Assembly: GCA_002914845.1 (NCBI GenBank)
Contig: JXTC01000040.1
Span: forward strand, 332,433 to 396,432
Direction: 5' to 3'
Length of the DNA stretch: 64,000 nt
Source of the DNA: Trema orientale
Taxonomy: Eukaryota > Streptophyta > Magnoliopsida > Rosales > Cannabaceae
Shown: positions 23,500 to 34,495 of the stretch, in pieces
How positions within the stretch are numbered: position 1 is the first letter of the stretch
Layout of the letters: every line of letters begins with the position of its first letter
Made by a program: the position numbers and the translations under genes
The notes under the pieces: model-generated
Databases searched by the model: none
What the model saw: only the letters and a program-made list of their open reading frames with translations
Told to the model about the DNA's origin: nothing

Positions 23500-24355
23500 T
23501 ATATAAACATATAATACATATATAGATGAAATTGGTTAGAATATTAAAACTCCTTTAAACATAAATATTGTGCTGACAAATGTAATCTCAGTTAATTACG
23601 TTCTCTTAGTGACATAAGACTGTTCCACCTAGACCAGCAATTTAATTACCGTAAAGGGCAGGAAAGCGATTGATCATAGCTATAGAAATTAGAAATCCGG
23701 GTAGCTAGGTTTTTTAATTTACTAGAATGGCTCTAAGACTGAAGTTAAAGTAAGCTTAACATTTTTTTTAATATAATACGGTACGGTAACTAAATCACAA
23801 TTGAATAATAAGAGCGACACTATATGCGGTACCACCTTTTGATTGTTACTTTATTAATTAATTATGTGCGTTCTTTTTGCCATAACGGTCCAATACCATG
23901 ATATTTCATCTGAAAAATGCTGTATACTCTCTCTCAATCCATTGTAAATAAATTTAACCGTGTTGATTTAATCAACATGTGATCACCGAACTTTTTTTAA
24001 CAAGTGATTATTATTTGATTATTTATTCTGTAAAGATCGATAAAAACACTAGGGATAAATTGGTAATGTTGAGTATATCAACTAATACATCATATATTTT
24101 TTTAAATTAAAAGTATTTTGCAAGTTATAATTCTACTTTCATTGGTATTCTACTTACGGAAAATTTTATCTTCCGGATTACAAAATATGTTTGCCATACG
24201 ATATTGAAAAAACGAAAATGTTTAACATCTTAATAATTCTTGCACAATTTATAACTTGATTAATAATACAAATTAGAAGTGAGTCAATTATAAGCTTTTT
24301 ATAAATAAAAAATAAGTCTTAATAATTACTACATTTTTTCAAAATGTACAATCAA
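23500..24355. other. AT-rich intergenic DNA, nothing recognised
   Basis: No coding region, repeat pair or transposon end was identified. Confidence 0.5.
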
Positions 24356-24370
24356 AATTAATAGCATTAT

Positions 24371-25260
24371 TATTTTTTTTAGAAAGATATTCCTCATGGA
24401 TTTTAATTAAAGCCAATTAAGCGACAATATCAAGTACAATTATCACACAAAGAGTCAAAAAGAGCACCCTATCTAAAAGAAAAAACTACATCATCTAATC
24501 CTACAACAAAATAACTGTGGGAGCAAATCTAGTGAAGTGTGTGTGTAAGTCCAACCAAAAGCAGACAAACGAATTCAGCCAGGTCTTAGAGCTATCAGTT
24601 TTGCTCCTAAGCGTTCATCAGTAAGCGCCATAGCAAACTCTTTAGTCTTTACAACATCTATCAGTAAAACGCCTATCTCTATATGGCGTCCATCAACAAG
24701 CGCTATCTTCTTCACAGTATTCATCAGTAAATGTCATAAAATCTTTCAAAACTGACTCTCAAAAGAAACATATCTAGAAAAAAAAACTAAGAAATACCAA
24801 AAAATAACAAAAAAAACAATGTCTAAAAATAGAAAAACTAAAATATAATCCAAAATACCACATGTTTAGATCTGTATGTATAAAAATAAGGGCGCGTCTA
24901 CAGTAGGGGCGCCCCTACGCAGGGTTCTGTCTATTCACCGTTGGATGGGAATCTGTATATAAATAGATTCTCCACAGATTCCCGTTATTCCTCACAGATT
25001 CCCATCCAACGATAATTAAGGCATGACCCTACGTAGGGACGCCCCTACCGTAGCCATCCCCTAAAAGTAACCATATTTAGATCTAGGTAGACGTCAAATT
25101 TTAAAACTAAAATTAGAAGAAAAATGAAAAAAAAAAAAAATCATACTGGGAGGGACACCTCCCGAATAGGGTAGCACATACTAGTGGAGAGGCTGTGGCT
25201 AGCGGAGGCTGAGGATGTACGTCTCCATATGTCGGAGAGAAGCGAGAGACAAAGCGCTTC
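24371..25260 (-). mobile_element. retroposon (LINE-derived?) in the PPO1 promoter, 15-bp TSD
   Basis: The element is bounded by AATTAATAGCATTAT (24356-24370) and AATTAATAGAATTAT (25261-25275), a 15-bp TSD with one mismatch. An A-tail (read as Ts at 24373-24380) lies at its minus-strand 3' end. This combination marks target-primed retroposition. Its 5' end has a GGGAGG-CCTCCC hairpin and TAGATCT-containing T-rich sequence; no open frame is present. The MITE at 24890-25061 is nested inside, so the element itself is about 710 bp. Its 5' end lies 212 bp from the PPO1 ATG. It could be an internally deleted LINE or an unfamiliar SINE. Confidence 0.65.
24890..25061 (-). mobile_element. foldback MITE copy C, 172 bp, nested upstream of PPO1
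   Basis: It belongs to the same family as the copies at 10117, 11349 and 32153, but is inverted (starts GGGCGCGTCTACAGTAGGGG, ends ACCGTAGCCATCCCC). The flanks TAAAAATAA (24881-24889) and TAAAAGTAA (25062-25070) give a 9-bp TSD with one mismatch. It interrupts the retroposon at 24371-25260, so it inserted later. It ends 411 bp before the PPO1 start codon. Confidence 0.85.
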
Positions 25261-25408
25261 AATTAATAGAATTATGGAATATATTTAAATTAAAAAATAT
25301 AGATGAAATAAAGCACCTCTTTATTAATGTACTACAAACAATGACTAGTCTTAACCCAATTAGCATCTTTTAGACTTTTACCAAAAAGCCTAGTACAAAA
25401 AATTTCAT

Positions 25409-25414
25409 TATAAG
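25409..25414 (+). promoter_or_regulatory. possible TATA box of PPO1
   Basis: TATAAG in the context TTCATTATAAGAGC lies 64 bp before the ATG. Transcription starting about 30 bp downstream would leave a leader of some 30-35 nt. Position is the only support. Everything further upstream than about 200 bp is transposon sequence. Confidence 0.4.
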
Positions 25415-25472
25415 AGCATAACAACCCCAAATCTCCCTACCACCGATGTCCAGATCCAAACCACAATAATTA

Positions 25473-27332
25473 ATGGCATCTCTCCCACTTACTTCCCCAC
25501 CCATGATCACCACCACCACCACCACCACCTTCTCCACCACAACAACTCACTTCTCTCCCTTCTCTCAAAACAGACCCCAATACGCCACCATTCAAAGAAA
25601 CTCTACCACTAAACAACGCTACGTAGCTGGCAGATCACTCTTATGCAAAGCCAGTTCCACCGATGGAGACCAACTTAGCTCCCACCCCGGATGCGAATCA
25701 TCCCATGATCACCAACCCAGTAAGTTCGACCGGCGAAACGTTCTCGTCGGCCTTGGCGGCCTATACGGCGCCGCAGGCCTAGTTTCAGACCCGTTCGCAT
25801 TTGCCGACCCGGTGTTGGCGCCAGACCTAACGAAATGTGGGGCGGCGGACTTGCCGGAAGGCGCACTACCCACCAACTGCTGCCCTCCGACCTCCACAAA
25901 GATCATAGATTTCAAGCCGCCACCGATAAGCCGGTTGCGGGTTCGGCCGGCGGCTCACAAGGCGGACAAGGAGTTCATAGCCAAGTACAACAGAGCCCTT
26001 GAGCTCATGAAAGCTCTCCCGGACACCGATCCACGGAGCTTCACCCAACAAGCCGACGTTCACTGTGCCTACTGTAATGGCGCTTATGATCAGAACGGGT
26101 TCCCGGGTGTGGAGCTCCAGATCCACAACTCTTGGCTCTTCTTTCCCTTTCACCGTTGGTACTTATATTTCTATGAGAAGATACTAGGGAAGCTCATAAA
26201 TGACCCCACTTTCGCCATACCCTACTGGAACTGGGACTCTCGTCCGGGCATGCAGATACCGGGCATGTTCACCAACCCTAGATCAGCCCTTTACGACAAG
26301 CTCCGAAGCCCGACCCACCAGCCGCCGAAGATAGTCGACCTTGACTTCAGCGTTGAAGACATCGAGAACCCGAAGACGATACCGGACAAAGAACAGATTG
26401 ATACTAATCTCAAAGTCATGTACAGGGCTCTGGTCAACGCCAAGAACCCGACGCTCTTCTTCGGCGGGGACCTACGGGCCGGAGAAGAGCCCGAGAACTC
26501 ACCCGGGTCGGTCGAGAACATCCCGCATGGCCCGGTCCACCTCTGGAGTGGGGACGAGAACCAGACCAACTTTGAGAATATGGGCAACTTCTACTCGGCT
26601 GGACGTGACCCCTTGTTCTACTGTCACCACGCCAACGTTGACCGAATGTGGAACATTTGGAAAACCCTACCGGGGAAGAAGAGGAAGGACATAACCGACC
26701 CGGATTGGCTCAACGCCACCTTTTTGTTCTATGACGAGAACGCTCAACTCGTCCGAGTCAGTGTCAAGGACTCGGTCGACACGAGAAAGCTCGGTTATGT
26801 CTACGAAGAGGTTGATATTCCGTGGTTGAAGACGAAGCCAAAGCCTCGCGGCAAGTCAAAGTCAAAGAAAGTCGCCGGGTTGTTCGGCGGTGGGCCAGCT
26901 ATGGCCGCTGAGTCAACGAAGCTGACCCCGTTAACCGATTTCCCGTTAACGTTGGACAAGTCGGTCAGTGTCTTGGTGGCGAGGCCTAAGAAGGGGAGGA
27001 GCAAGCAGGAGAAGGAGGATGAGGACGAGGTTCTGGTGATTTCGGGGATAAAGTATAATAGGAATCTGCCTGTTAAGTTCGATGTTTACGTGAACGATGA
27101 GGATCAGGATTCGACGAGTGGGCCCGACAAGTCCGAGTTCGCCGGGAGCTTCGTGAGCGTGCCGCATAATACCAAGATTGCGGACAAGACCAACACGAGC
27201 TTGAAGCTTGGGATCACGGAGTTGTTGGAGGATGTGGGAGCCGAGGATGATGATGAAGTTTTGGTCACTTTGGTGCCAAGGAGTAAGGAGCGAGTCACTA
27301 TTGGTGGGATTAGGATTGATCTCGTTACTTAA
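25473..27332 (+). CDS. PPO: polyphenol oxidase 1, chloroplast/thylakoid lumen (Gly-type)
   Basis: Complete single-exon plant PPO, 619 aa, a usual length. Residues 1 to about 58 form a Ser/Thr-rich chloroplast transit peptide. DRRNVLVGLGG (86-96) is a twin-arginine thylakoid signal, and AFA at 109-111 a likely lumen cleavage site. CuA ligands are His197, His218 and His227, with Cys201 of HCAYC expected to form the thioether. CuB ligands are His352, His356 and His386, with gate Phe373 and water-keeper Glu348. The DWL domain (from 411) and the KFDV domain (KFDV 535-538) follow. Gly353 follows the first CuB His, the form usual for catechol oxidases. The enzyme oxidises o-diphenols to quinones, causing browning and defence reactions. 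The coding region is G+C-rich against AT-rich flanks. ATG 25473 is the first in-frame Met and gives the full MASL transit peptide. Confidence 0.97.
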   Translation: MASLPLTSPPMITTTTTTTFSTTTTHFSPFSQNRPQYATIQRNSTTKQRYVAGRSLLCKASSTDGDQLSSHPGCESSHDHQPSKFDRRNVLVGLGGLYGAAGLVSDPFAFADPVLAPDLTKCGAADLPEGALPTNCCPPTSTKIIDFKPPPISRLRVRPAAHKADKEFIAKYNRALELMKALPDTDPRSFTQQADVHCAYCNGAYDQNGFPGVELQIHNSWLFFPFHRWYLYFYEKILGKLINDPTFAIPYWNWDSRPGMQIPGMFTNPRSALYDKLRSPTHQPPKIVDLDFSVEDIENPKTIPDKEQIDTNLKVMYRALVNAKNPTLFFGGDLRAGEEPENSPGSVENIPHGPVHLWSGDENQTNFENMGNFYSAGRDPLFYCHHANVDRMWNIWKTLPGKKRKDITDPDWLNATFLFYDENAQLVRVSVKDSVDTRKLGYVYEEVDIPWLKTKPKPRGKSKSKKVAGLFGGGPAMAAESTKLTPLTDFPLTLDKSVSVLVARPKKGRSKQEKEDEDEVLVISGIKYNRNLPVKFDVYVNDEDQDSTSGPDKSEFAGSFVSVPHNTKIADKTNTSLKLGITELLEDVGAEDDDEVLVTLVPRSKERVTIGGIRIDLVT

Positions 27333-27881
27333 GAGGAGAAACATCCGTAATTGATAGCACTTGTCTGTGCTGGATATATAAAATCACTTAATAATAAAAA
27401 TAGACTTCATTTTAGTGGAGTCTAGCTTATTTATACTAATATATGTGTGGTGCTAGTTTTTTAGCACAAGATGATAATGAGTGGCTCTCTGTGGATTGAG
27501 AGCGTTGTACTGTTAAGTTGTCATGATTATTAGGAATCTACTCATTGAGTGGTGGTCTTTTGAGTGGTACCATTAGGCACTTTAGAAAGGCTTGGGGTTT
27601 GTATTAGTCTTATCTTTTTGTGGGTTGGGCGCCTCTTAGGGTATGCCTTTCTGAAACCCACCCTCCCATGCTTTCGGCGACGAGATCAAGATGTGTGTGG
27701 AGTGTGTTCTTGTCTTGTTATTAAATGAATTAAAAGTCTTTCCTCTTTAGTAAGACTTAACTATAATTAAGGCAATTAAGAATAGTATTGCATAAAAGAA
27801 ACAGAATGCTTAGTATTGCATCACCAGATAAGATTAGAATCCAAAAAGGTTTCTAACACTTATCCTTACAAAAACCGAAAA
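27333..27881 (+). other. PPO1 3' flank, probable 3' UTR
   Basis: AATAATAAAAA near 27390-27400 could serve as a polyadenylation signal, giving a short 3' UTR. A further possible signal is near 27720. No other gene was recognised. Confidence 0.45.
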
Positions 27882-28246
27882 AAAATTACATATATACGGA
27901 AGTCAAATTTTTTTTTAATTTTTCGTACGATTTTTATTAAAAAAATATTATTTTTTAAAAAATATTTAGAAAAATACTATTTTTAAAAGTTACTGATTAT
28001 CAGTTTCAAGAAACTAATTACTGGTTACTGATTATCAGTTATACACCGATTATAAATATTTTTGATTGCTAGTTATTAATTTTCAGAAACTAGTTATCAG
28101 AAATTAGTTATTATTTTAAAAAATAATATTTCTTAAAATATTTAAAAAATAAAATTTTTCTAATAAAAACTATATCGCATTTTAAATAATACAAAATTAC
28201 TGTACTTTCAATTTTTTTTTCAGAAAAATCGTATATTATGTAATTT
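27882..28246. mobile_element. foldback element, about 365 bp, downstream of PPO1
   Basis: The left arm AAATTACATATATACG is mirrored by CGTATATTATGTAATTT on the right. Inverted similarity continues inward through ATTTTTATTA, ATTATTTTTTAAA and CTAATT/GATTATCAG-like words for over 100 bp. The layout fits a Mutator-like foldback element. I found no clear TSD. Confidence 0.5.
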
Positions 28247-29524
28247 CTCCAATCCAAAATTGTCAAATCACGTGTACGTAGCTAATTAATACTATATCGA
28301 CATAAAAGAAATTAATGCTCGAAAAGTCAAAGACCCGTTTTGACCGTTTGGGGTGTGTGTTCATTTTGGGTAGCTTTTTCTTAACTTGTAAAGATCTATG
28401 ACGACTTGGACTTCAAAGCTCAATTATATATAGTTGAGTATATATTGGTATTTTGGGCCCGCACCACAAAAGAAAAAAGAAAGAGTATTTATTAGTTGGT
28501 TTTATAAGGTGGGAGCTACAGAACTAGAAACTCCAGGAGTATTATTGGTTTAGGCTCCTCCTTTCCTAGATAGCTAAAAATATCATGTATAGATTATGCC
28601 GGCATTTTAGCTTTAGTTCCAAAGATTTTTTTTTGTTCCACTTTACTCTTTTGGCTACTGTGTATAGATATTGCCTTCTCATAAATTTCCCTTCACTGTT
28701 TTTTTTTTTTTTTTTCCAGATCTTAGAAAAGATAACTTTTTCTTCATTATTGAAAAGTTTGTAATACTTGTCCACTTGTCCACTTGTAAGGTGTCGGCTA
28801 AAGAGATCATGAAAAGAGAAAGTGTGAACCTTTCGAGAAAATAAAAATTAGATTAATAAGAAGATAAATCTGGACTTGAGTTATCTTAAGAGAAGGCACT
28901 AGACTTGCTCCAAATTATTATATTTGGCATAAATATGGGGTAGATTCGGGTAGCTTATTACTAATGGAGGCATAAAAAGTACATTAAACTAACTTAATTA
29001 CTTTGCAACTGCTTTAAAAGAAGATTAGAGAAAAAAATACAAACAGAAATTAACACGTAATATTCAATTTTCATGTATCTTCAGGTATTTTTTCCCCTAA
29101 ACGAAACCTTATAATTAAACCTGTATTAATTAGACATGTATACACGTAGATTACCTTATTGCGCAGGCATCTCTGCTTTCAAGTTATCCGTAAGCATGAA
29201 CTGCAGCACCAAAATTCTTCCTCTGTCTAATAACTGAAAAATAAGAGTTCAAACAAGGGTCGTCCATCAGGCATATAAATTAACCTTATTAAGAATCAGA
29301 TGAAGCGTTTTGATCCTGTGCATAGTAGCAATAATAATTTGGTAATAGAGATATATAAATATATAACACACGATATAGATCAATTGGCTGATGCCGATAT
29401 TACCCTTTAAAGTACTGATATTAGTAGTACACAACGTTTCACGCAGTACAATGCAGTACTCCGGTCATATGGGCCCCTTTTTTTTTTTTTTTTCCTTCTT
29501 TTCTGTGCAACAAAACTATTATTT
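28247..29524. other. intergenic DNA with poly-T runs
   Basis: T-runs lie at about 28700-28718 and 29478-29493. At 29155-29233 the minus strand reads TTTTTCAG, then 79 bp, then GTAATC, framing a possible small exon, but its frame ends in a stop and I recognise no family. Nothing else seen. Confidence 0.4.
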
Positions 29525-31874
29525 ACGGTACTAAAGGGTGGTTGGGCCTAAAGCTCGATATGAGTAAAGTAAGGCCTATGATCGAGTCGAGTGGAGTTTC
29601 ATCGATGCCATGAATATGATATCCAAAACGGAGTTTAGCACTAAATGGAGGAGGTTGATTGGTGACTGTATCTCATCACCTCGTTTCTCTTTCCTTATTA
29701 ATGGCACAGAATGTGGATCAGTAAGTCCGTCAAGGGGCCTCCGTCAAAGTTGTCCCCTTTCTCCTTATTTATTCTTACTATGTGCTGAAGGACTATCCTC
29801 TTTGATTGCTGGTGCAGAACACAGAGGTCTGCTTACTGGTCTTGCTTGTTCTCGTGGAGGTCTTAGCGTCAGTCACTTATTCTTTGCTTTAATTTTTTGT
29901 AAGGCAAACAACCAAGAATGCAGACAGATTAAAGAGATTCTACAAGTGCATGAGTTGGCTTCAGGTCAAACGATTAATTTCAACAAATCAGCCATCACCT
30001 ACGGCCCAAATGTGAGTGAAGACCAAAGGAGTTCAATCCAATCTATCCTCGGGCTTAGCACCAGGCAAGCTCATGATACATATCTTGGTTTACCTTCGCT
30101 AGTGGACAGAAACAAAAGAGTGACTTTTCAAGCCATAAAGGACAGGGTATGGAAAAAACTACAACTTTGGAAAGGGAAACTCTTCTCAGCAGGGGGTCAG
30201 GAAATCCTTATTAAAGCGATTGCTTTGGCTATTCCCATTGTGCCATGATCTCCGGGCTATGGTAACCCAGTTTTGGTGGGGTGGTAATGATGAGAAGATG
30301 ACGATTCATTGGTGGAATTGGAAAAGGCTCTGCAGATCCAAAAATGACGGGAGGAATGGGTTTTAAATTAAAGATCTTGGCACTTTCAACCAAGCCCTTC
30401 TGGCGAAACAAGATTGGCGGCTTCTGGCCCGAGTACTTCCCTCATTGTGATTTTCTTTCAGCTAATACGGGGAATGCCCCTTCTCATATTTGGCGGAGCA
30501 TTGTTTGGGGTAGAGAAATTTTACAACTTGGTCTCCGGTGGCGAGTGGGTAGCGGTCGTACAACTGATGTCTTTGATGATCCTTTGGGTACCTCGTCCTT
30601 CCACTTTTAGGCTTATCACTACAAAGAACCCCGCTCTGCGCTCCTGGAAAGTGGCTGACCTGCTAGTGCATGCTATTTTCTTACCCGTTGATAGAGATTC
30701 TATTCTGAGTGTTCCCATCGGGCTTCAACTAGCGGATGATAAGTTAATCTGGCACTACGAATCTGGAGGTACATATACAGTTCGTTCAGGCTATAAAACT
30801 GCTATGAAAATTGCCACATCTGAAAGCTCTTCTACTGGCTCTCCGAACAAAAAATGGTGGAATGGTTTATGGAGCACGCGAAGCCCTCACAAACTCAGAG
30901 TGTTCATTCGGCGTGCTTTTCGTGGAATTCTTCCCGTTTTCAAAACGCTCTCTCTCCGCGGTATTGACTGCTCGGGGGTCTGCAGACGGTGTCGGGATAG
31001 TGAGCAAACTATCCTCCACGCACTTGTTAGCTGCACAGTATCTGAAGATTGTTGCGCAAGGAGTTTGTTTGGGAAATTATTAATAAATTGGAAAGGTGCC
31101 AAACTGGATCTCCTCTTGCTCGATGCTCTCAAAAGCTTCAGCGAGGACGACGTTGAGGTTTTTTGTGCGACTCTCTGGAAACTTTGGAGAGAGCGAAGTA
31201 AGTCTGTGCATGATAAGCGGTGCAGGCCAGCGCTACTTGTGTTGGAGGAAGCTGGCATTTTTCTTCATGGATTCCGAAAAACTACCAAGAAGTTGGAACC
31301 CCCCAAATGTCTTCCAAAGAAGTGCGAACACAAGTGGAGCAACCCACAGGATGACCAGTTCTGTCTCAATGTTGATGACGCTCTATTCCATAATGTCGGT
31401 TACACCGGGTTAGGAGCGGTGATTCGAGATTCGAAGGGCGGGCACTGTCCTGAGCGCTATGTCAAAGAAATATAATGGCACTCTAGTTCCACCATCGGCT
31501 GAGTGTTTGGTCATTCGCGAGGGTCTCTCCTTTGCTATATCAAGCGGTCTGAAGGTCCAGATTGTTCAGAGTGATATGCTTTGAATGCTGTCCAGGCAGT
31601 GATGTATGACCCTGGGTGGTCTTCTACAGGACCTCTTATCGATGATATCCGATCGCTTTTAGATTTGATGGGCGGTGGTACTTGCATCTATGTACGTTCC
31701 CCGAGAGGGGAATATAATTGGCCATTCACTTACTAGAAACTCAGTTTGTTTCCAAAATGTTGTATTTTACTTAGAGGTTTTTCCTCCCTCTGTTGCTTCC
31801 TTGATATATAGAAGCAGACGCTATTTCTATTAATATTTAAAGGTTCCACCTTTTGACTCAAAAAAAAAAAAAAA
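29525..31874 (+). mobile_element. 5'-truncated LINE (reverse transcriptase to RNase H, poly(A) tail)
   Basis: The element begins inside the reverse transcriptase at KGWLGLKLDMSK (about 29530). It runs through the palm and thumb, a zf-RVT region and RNase H to an A-run at 31860-31874. It belongs to a different LINE subfamily from 13563-19710. The 5' truncation is typical of LINE insertion. Possible TSD words (ATTATTTA before, ATATTTAT after) are too short to rely on. Several stops and shifts show it is dead. Confidence 0.85.
29610..31475 (+). pseudogene. LINE ORF2 remnant lacking the catalytic aspartates
   Basis: One open stretch (29610-30248) shows SPSRGLRQSCPLSPYLF and ELASGQTINFNKSA, classic plant LINE reverse transcriptase motifs. 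At 29880-29900 it reads HLFFALIFCKAN where relatives have HLFFADDSLIFCKAN, so three codons, including both catalytic Asp residues, are missing in frame. After a broken region, a second open stretch (30414-31475) carries the zf-RVT part (WWNGLWSTRSPHKLRVF, then C-x2-C and HAL motifs) and the start of RNase H (GYTGLGAVIRDSKG). RNase H remains continue to about 31720. Confidence 0.8.
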
Positions 31875-32152
31875 TATTTATATGTTCGATATATAGGTGA
31901 TGAAAAGTTACTATGCAAGAAGACATTATTCATCACTAATTATAATGTGTTTAATAAGCAGAGAGACAATGAAGTTTATGAAAGCTTAAATACCTAAAAA
32001 TTAGGTATTATAAGAGATTTTCATTGAAAAATGTAGGATTTTTTTTGCCTATATTCTCTCTCATCTCTTACCTTTCCTCTTTGTCAGATTTTTTTTTTGT
32101 CAATTCACCATATGAAAAAATAAAAGTAGTCCTAGAAAAATTATTTTTTAAA

Positions 32153-32324
32153 GGAGAGGGCTACGGTAGGGGCGCCCATACGTAGGGTCACCCTTTATAC
32201 ACCGTTTGATGGAAATATGTGGGGAATAACGGGAATCTGTGGAGAATCTGTTTATACACAGATTCCCATCAAACGGTGTATAGACAAGGCCCTACGCAGG
32301 GACGTCCCTACTGTAGACGCGCCC
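32153..32324 (+). mobile_element. foldback MITE copy D, 172 bp, perfect 9-bp TSD
   Basis: Same family as 10117, 11349 and 24890. The TSD TTTTTTAAA is perfect at 32144-32152 and 32325-32333. Unlike the other copies, both internal arms read ATACACCGTTTGATGG (one inverted), so the stem is better paired here than elsewhere in the family. Confidence 0.85.
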
Positions 32325-32333
32325 TTTTTTAAA

Positions 32334-33592
32334 AGGGTCCTAAAAAATCATTTCTTCCCAAAAAACTACCAGTGAGTTCCATTTTCCTTAAAAAATTAAT
32401 TTTTTAAAAGGAAATCTTAAAGTATCATGTTACTTAAAATAAAATTACTTAAATTCTCAGGTATTCAATCCGATAAAAAATCCAATTACACTTTGGAAAA
32501 TCTTTAGTTAGTTCTGAAAACACATATGTGCTAATCCAAACTGGAATCATGCATATAAAAATAGGAAATGTAAACCATTATGTTTCCAAAACTATGTTTC
32601 AAAATAACATGTATTCATTCCAAAGCCGGTAATTATCATAATAATAATAATATATATAAATATGAGAAAACATAATCATGTATCCAAACATCAAACCATA
32701 TACAATACATGACACAAATCATCCAATTCTATGAACTCTCATCCACTCATCATGAGTTCAGAGTAAATCTCGCTATGTTTGAACTATTACTTTACATCTG
32801 ACTCTTAAATGGCCGTGTATATCAAAATAGTTACTCTATATTGGTCTACGGTCTCTGTACCAATTACTGAAGATGAAGCCACCTACTAAAAGGCTCCTAT
32901 GCAGATTTTACGGACTCTACACTAAAAGTGAGATTTTAGTTATGAGCCTAAAATAGATCTCATGCATGTATGTTCCTATAATATATACAATATGAAACAT
33001 TAGCAAACATTCATGCAGTGTTTATTTATTCTAAAACATGCTCTAGTTTTCATATATAAAAGGCATTTTGGTTATTCTAGAAAATCGAACAATATAATGG
33101 TTGTATCTAGGCAAACTCAAATTATAACTTGCATGCAATAAATCATATAGCAATATCATATACATAGCAAATTTCTTATATCTCAAATTACTAAAAAATA
33201 ATTTAATTAATTAATATCACGTTTTTCTAAAAATACAATAGTTTAATTCAACCGATTACAATCAAAGTGGTACAAAAGTTAAATAATTGAATCCCCTACT
33301 AGCTACTCGATTAGACACTCGATAGATATTCCGAGACCACTATTCGCTCACTTTGAGAAGTAGCCTCCACATTGGTTGCCCAAATGGTCAAACTAGGAAT
33401 GAGTCATTAGTTTGGACTCCATAGCAAAACCAAACTTCCTTTGGCATGCAAAATGAGGAAATTCTAGGCTCACTTGGGAACAGATTTCGGTGACAGACTA
33501 CTCTAACAGTCAATATATTATGTCATTCTTCTTCTCTTGGCGAGTATTCCAAAAAAGTCCAATCAATTTTACGATCCAACAACAGTTAGATT
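32334..33592. mobile_element. LTR-like noncoding repeat, left part (host of the nested copia)
   Basis: Noncoding sequence with phrases such as GATGAAGCCACCTACTAAAAG and CTCATGCATGTATG, of the kind found in long LTRs of large non-autonomous elements. It appears to continue on the other side of the copia insertion, at 40149 to about 40500. I treat it as a fossil, probably Ty3-type, with no internal coding part seen. Family and ends are uncertain. Confidence 0.35.
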
Positions 33593-34103
33593 TGTTAGAT
33601 ATACATAATGGATTATTAAACCAAATATAATCCTAGAATCTGTCATACCAAATTGTTAGGAAAAGATTTGTTGAGAAAAAACCCGTAACTAACCTGGATC
33701 CATTGTGATTGATAGCAAAGGATTAGATCACGTAAGTGGAAACGATTAATTAATTAGAGCCTGAGGGTAGAAGGTCTTCCACAGCCAGAATACTCAATGT
33801 ATACTCAATGAGAACTCTCTCTCTATTGATGGAGATAGAGGAGAAGAGCACACGTTCTATTTGGCTTGTAGACCAAAACCCTTATAGTTATGTCCTTATA
33901 TACTAGTAGTCAATAGAGACCCCATCAGTCCTTATTAGACTAAGATTAGGTAACCACATATTATAGAGTCCATACTAAATAAGTAATTTTCTGAGTCCAT
34001 AAATAGATAACTTAATAGCCCCACTTAATTAGACAGCCCTAATATAATATAATTGTTACAAAAACTATGGCCCACATATTAGGTTACATGAGTAAACCCA
34101 ACA
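33593..34103 (-). repeat. 3' LTR of the copia fossil
   Basis: 511 bp, starting TGTTAGATATAC and ending GTAAACCCAACA in plus-strand reading (TG...CA). It matches 39636-40143 along its whole length. Its inner edge is followed by the polypurine tract. Confidence 0.93.
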
Positions 34104-34495
34104 ATCTCCCACTTAGGCTATATAAGTTTTTCCTAAGACAATTATATAATAAAAACTTGAGTGTGCACTTTATTGTTGTCTATTAAGAAATTACTCCTTA
34201 AGATAATCTGAACTATCTTGTATATCAAAGCTGCCTTCATTACACTTAGGTAGACAACTAAACCAATGAATGATTACTAAATCAATATACGTAATGACAC
34301 AGATCAAGTATGGATGTGTGGCAATGAAATTACACGAAAAGTGATCTATATGCCTATTTCCATTTGGTCCTTCTTTATGATTCTAACGAATCAACTTTAG
34401 TCTTTCTCTTTATGCAAAACCATGACTTTATGCAAAACAATAGATAGAAAGAAAATAAAATATGTCACATGAGAACTCATAAAATCTAACTCCCA

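Noticed and set aside
25675-27344. Several open frames antisense or out of frame to PPO1
   Set aside because: They are by-products of the G+C-rich PPO1 coding sequence; the sense frame carries all copper-site motifs.
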